Shown here in pieces: positions 59,601 through 64,000 of a stretch of DNA of 64,000 bases (position 1 is its first letter; every line of letters starts with the position of its first letter). The translations under genes and the position numbers were made by a program. The stretch is from Microplitis mediator (lineage: Eukaryota; Arthropoda; Insecta; Hymenoptera; Braconidae). The stretch is taken from NCBI RefSeq assembly GCF_029852145.1, contig NC_079974.1:1-64000 (forward strand), in the 5' to 3' direction. The notes below the pieces were generated by a model, which was not told the DNA's origin, made no database searches, and was given only the letters and a program-made list of their open reading frames with translations.

Positions 59601-62600
59601 AGGGCAAGAGTTACGGGCTACTCTTCATACGAATTTATTTTGGCATCTCCACCCATCTCCACCCATGTCCAGCTATCCTCGTATGGGTCAATACTCAAAA
59701 AATGAATTTTTTTCAGGATTTTTTGTGGTCCTTCCTACTACAGGACACTATAAGGAACAAAAAACGTTTATATTGTGTTGGGTTATTCCCAACAGGGCAA
59801 GAGTTACGGGCTTCTCTTCATAAGAATTTATTGTGGCATCTCCACCCATGTTCACCCATCTCCACCGATCCTTATATGGGTCATAACTCAAAAAATAAAT
59901 TTTTCTCAGGACTTTTTGTGGTCCTTCCTACTACAGGACACTATAAGAAACAAAAAACGTTTATATTGTGTTGGGTTATTCCCAACAGGGCAAGAGTTAC
60001 GGGCTACTCTTCATACGAATTTATTTTGGCATCTCCACCCATCTCCACCCATGTCCACCTATCCTCGTATGGGTCAATACTCAAAAAATGAATTTTTTTC
60101 AGGATTTTTTGTGGTCCTTCCTACTACAGGACACTATAAGGAACAAAAAACGTTTATATTGTGTTGGGTTATTCCCAACAGGGCAAGAGTTACGGGCTTC
60201 TCTTCATAAGAATTTATTGTGGCATCTCCACCCATGTCCACCCATCTCCACCCATCCTTATATGGGTCATAACTCAAAATATGAATTTTTTTCAGGACTT
60301 TTTGTGGTCCTTCCTACTACAGGACACTATTAGGAACAAAAAACGTTTATATTGTGTTGGGTTATTCCCAACAGGGCAAGAGTTACGGGCTTCTCTTCAT
60401 AAGAATTTATTGTGGCATCTCCACCCATGTCCACCCATCTCCACCCATCCTTATATGGGTCATAACTCAAAATATGAATTTTTTTCAGGACTTTTTGTGG
60501 TCCTTCCTGCTACAGGCCACTATAAGAAACAAAAAACGTTCATATTGTGTTGGGTTATTCCCAACAGGGCAAGAGTTACGAGCTTCTCTTCATACGAAAT
60601 TATTGTGGCATCTCCACCCATCTCCACCCACGTCCACCTATCCTCGTATGGGTCATAACTCAAAAAATAAATTTTTCTCAGGTTTTTTTGTGGTCCTTCC
60701 TTCTACAGGACACTATAAGAAACAAAAAACGTTTATATTGTGTTGGGTTATTCCCAACAGGGCAAGAGTTACGGGCTTCTCTTCATAAGAATTTATTGTG
60801 GCATCTCCACCCATGTCCACCCATCTCCACCCATCCTTATATGGGTCATAACTCAAAATATGAATTTTTTTCAGGACTTTTTGTGGTCCTTCCTGCTACA
60901 GGCCACTATAAGAAACAAAAATCGTTCATATTGTGTTGGGTTATTCCCAACAGGGCAAGAGTTACGAGCTTCTCTTCATACGAAATTATTGTGGCATCTC
61001 CACCCATCTCCACCCACGTCCACCTATCCTCGTATGGGTCATAACTCAAAAAATAAATTTTTCTCAGGACTTTTTGTGGTCCTTCCTTCTACAGGACACT
61101 ATAAGAAACAAAAAACGTTTATATTGTGTTGGGTTATTCCCAACAGGGCAAGAGTTACGGGCTTCTCTTCATAAGAATTTATTGTGGCATCTCCACCCAT
61201 GTCCACCCATCTCCACCCATCCTTATATGGGTCATAACTCAAAATATGAATTTTTTTCAGGACTTTTTGTGGTCCTTCCTACTACAGGACACTATAAGGA
61301 ACAAAAAACGTTTATATTGTGTTGGGTTATTCCCAACAGGGCAAGAGTTACGAGCTTCTCTTCATACGAATTTATTGTGGCATCTCCACCCATGTCCACC
61401 CACGTCCACCTATCCTCGTATGGGTCATAACTCAAAAAATAAATTTTTCTCAGGACTTTTTGTGGTCCTTCCTTCTACAGGACACTATGAGGAACAAAAA
61501 ACGTTAATATTGTGTTGGGTTATTCCCAACAGGGCAAGAGTTACGGGCTTCTCTTCATACGAATTTATTGTGGCATCTCCACCCATGTCCACCCATCTCC
61601 ACCGATCCTTATATGGGTCATAACTCAAAAAATAAATTTTTCTCAGGACTTTTTGTGGTCCTTCCTACTACAGGACACTATAAGAAACAAAAATCGTTCA
61701 TATTGTGTTGGGTTATTCCCAACAGGGCAAGAGTTACGGGCTTCTCTTCATACGAATTTATTGTGGCATCTCCACCCATGTCCACCCATCTCCACCGATC
61801 CTTATATGGGTCATAACTCAAAAAATAAATTTTTCTCAGGACTTTTTGTGGTCTTTCCTACTACAGGACACTATAAGAAACAAAAAACGTTTATATTGTG
61901 TTGGGTTATTCCCAACAGGGCAAGAGTTACGGGCTTCTCTTCATAATAATTTATTGTGGCATCTCCACCCATGTCCACCCATCTCCACCGATCCTTATAT
62001 GGGTCATAACTCAAAAAATAAATTTTTCTCAGGACTTTTTGTGGTCCTTCCTACTACAGGACACTATAAGAAACAAAAAACGTTTATATTGTGTTGGGTT
62101 ATTCCCAACAGGGCAAGAGTTACGGGCTTCTCTTCATAAGAATTTATTGTGGCATCTCCACCCATGTCCACCCATCTCCACCGATCCCTATATGGGTCAT
62201 AACTCAAAAAATGAATTTTTTTCAGGACTTTTTGTGGTCCTTCCTACTACAGGACACTATGAGGAACAATAAACGTTTATATTGTGTTGGGTTATTCCCA
62301 ACAGGGCAAGAGTTACGGGCTTCTCTTCATAAGAATTTATTGTGGCATCTCCACCCATGTCCACCCATCTCCACCCATCCTTATATGGGTCATAACTCAA
62401 AAAATAAATTTTTTTCAGGACTTTTTGTTGTCCTTCCTACTACAGGACACTATTAGGAACAAAAAACGTTTATATTGTGTTGGGTTATTCCCAACAGGGC
62501 AAGAGTTACGGGCTACTCTTCATACGAATTTATTTTGGCATCTCCACCCATCTCCACCCATCCTTATATGGGTCATAACTCAAAATATGAATTTTTTTCA

Positions 62601-64000
62601 GGACTTTTTGTGGTCCTTCCTGCTACAGGCCACTATAAGAAACAAAAATCGTTCATATTGTGTTGGGTTATTCCCAACAGGGCAAGAGTTACGAGCTTCT
62701 CTTCATACGAAATTATTGTGGCATCTCCACCCATCTCCACCCACGTCCACCTATCCTCGTATGGGTCATAACTCAAAAAATAAATTTTTCTCAGGACTTT
62801 TTGTGGTCCTTCCTTCTACAGGACACTATAAGAAACAAAAAACGTTTATATTGTGTTGGGTTATTCCCAACAGGGCAAGAGTTACGGGCTTCTCTTCATA
62901 AGAATTTATTGTGGCATCTCCACCCATGTCCACCCATCTCCACCCATCCTTATATGGGTCATAACTCAAAATATGAATTTTTTTCAGGACTTTTTGTGGT
63001 CCTTCCTACTACAGGACACTATAAGGAACAAAAAACGTTTATATTGTGTTGGGTTATTCCCAACAGGGCAAGAGTTACGAGCTTCTCTTCATACGAATTT
63101 ATTGTGGCATCTCCACCCATGTCCACCCACGTCCACCTATCCTCGTATGGGTCATAACTCAAAAAATAAATTTTTCTCAGGACTTTTTGTGGTCCTTCCT
63201 TCTACAGGACACTATGAGGAACAAAAAACGTTAATATTGTGTTGGGTTATTCCCAACAGGGCAAGAGTTACGGGCTTCTCTTCATACGAATTTATTGTGG
63301 CATCTCCACCCATGTCCACCCATCTCCACCGATCCTTATATGGGTCATAACTCAAAAAATAAATTTTTCTCAGGACTTTTTGTGGTCCTTCCTACTACAG
63401 GACACTATAAGAAACAAAAATCGTTCATATTGTGTTGGGTTATTCCCAACAGGGCAAGAGTTACGGGCTTCTCTTCATACGAATTTATTGTGGCATCTCC
63501 ACCCATGTCCACCCATCTCCACCGATCCTTATATGGGTCATAACTCAAAAAATAAATTTTTCTCAGGACTTTTTGTGGTCTTTCCTACTACAGGACACTA
63601 TAAGAAACAAAAAACGTTTATATTGTGTTGGGTTATTCCCAACAGGGCAAGAGTTACGGGCTTCTCTTCATAATAATTTATTGTGGCATCTCCACCCATG
63701 TCCACCCATCTCCACCGATCCTTATATGGGTCATAACTCAAAAAATAAATTTTTCTCAGGACTTTTTGTGGTCCTTCCTACTACAGGACACTATAAGAAA
63801 CAAAAAACGTTTATATTGTGTTGGGTTATTCCCAACAGGGCAAGAGTTACGGGCTTCTCTTCATAAGAATTTATTGTGGCATCTCCACCCATGTCCACCC
63901 ATCTCCACCGATCCCTATATGGGTCATAACTCAAAAAATGAATTTTTTTCAGGACTTTTTGTGGTCCTTCCTACTACAGGACACTATGAGGAACAATAAA

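Larger units (their letters stand above)
35410..64000. repeat. 193-bp satellite, family B (about 148 monomers, cut by the right edge)
   Basis: Same 193-bp monomer as family A with diagnostic changes: tgttgggttattcccaacagggcaagag, gtggtccttcc, tcata(c/a)gaatttatt, and gggtcataactc or gggtcaatactc. Subtypes differ by cacccatccttat, caccgatccttat, cacctatcctcgt and gtccgaatatcctcgt. Subtypes are interleaved in ordered runs that recur as larger blocks. Open frames up to 233 codons on the plus strand come from the scarcity of stops in the monomer and have no domain. Confidence 0.96.

Noticed and set aside
2373..64000. Many plus-strand open frames of 60-233 codons in the 193-bp satellite
   Set aside because: They repeat with the monomer, shift frame every unit because 193 is 3x64+1, overlap each other in all frames and contain no domain. 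They follow from a stop-poor monomer strand.
2341..64000. Hammerhead ribozyme in the satellite (tcgaaac next to a hairpin)
   Set aside because: No CUGANGA core was found on either strand of the monomers read, so the catalytic fold cannot form.
2341..64000. CENP-B box in the 193-bp monomer
   Set aside because: gttacggg shares the CGGG end of the box, but the TTCG half and the central A are absent. No convincing match was seen by eye.
1..64000. CRISPR array
   Set aside because: The repeats are contiguous tandem monomers without unique spacers, and the window is eukaryotic.

Overview
This is eukaryotic, AT-rich, heterochromatin-like DNA. Almost all of it is tandem satellite, interrupted by one nearly intact Ty3/Gypsy LTR retrotransposon. 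No host protein-coding gene, rRNA or tRNA gene was found. The Gypsy element type, an arthropod-like TCATT initiator downstream of a TATA box, and the base composition suggest an insect, but no species can be named from this sequence.

Layout: (1) 1-1829, a 149-bp satellite running off the left edge and decaying at its right end. (2) About 1830-2340, a junction made of short repeats: a 32-bp minisatellite, two copies of an ~80-bp segment with a GC-rich 10-bp-stem hairpin, and two copies of a ~60-bp segment. (3) 2341-19967, about 91 copies of a 193-bp satellite (family A). (4) 19968-30497, a 10,530-bp Gypsy element inserted inside one A monomer with a 4-bp target duplication (cagg). (5) 30498 to about 35409, about 25 more A monomers. 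(6) About 35410-64000, about 148 monomers of a sister 193-bp family (B). Families A and B meet inside one monomer at about 35.4 kb. Both arrays carry larger duplicated blocks (771, 1,341, 2,123 and 4,437 bp).

The retrotransposon has two 950-bp LTRs that differ at one base as read by eye, so it is young. In order it has: a primer-binding site matching tRNA-Leu, a leader, gag (432 aa, two CCHC knuckles), a -1 frameshift cassette (slippery G GGA AAC plus a predicted H-type pseudoknot), pol (protease, reverse transcriptase, RNase H), and a third long frame carrying a low-complexity linker, a TARG1/OARD1-like macrodomain with both catalytic positions replaced, and the integrase (HHCC, DD35E, GPF). 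The three frames step by -1 each time. The first step has a textbook frameshift signal. The second has none that I can see and falls inside a copy of a 15-bp coding repeat, so it may be a lesion of this copy or an undescribed expression step. The macrodomain between RNase H and integrase, and a satellite hairpin whose stem bases covary between families, are the two most unusual signals in the window.
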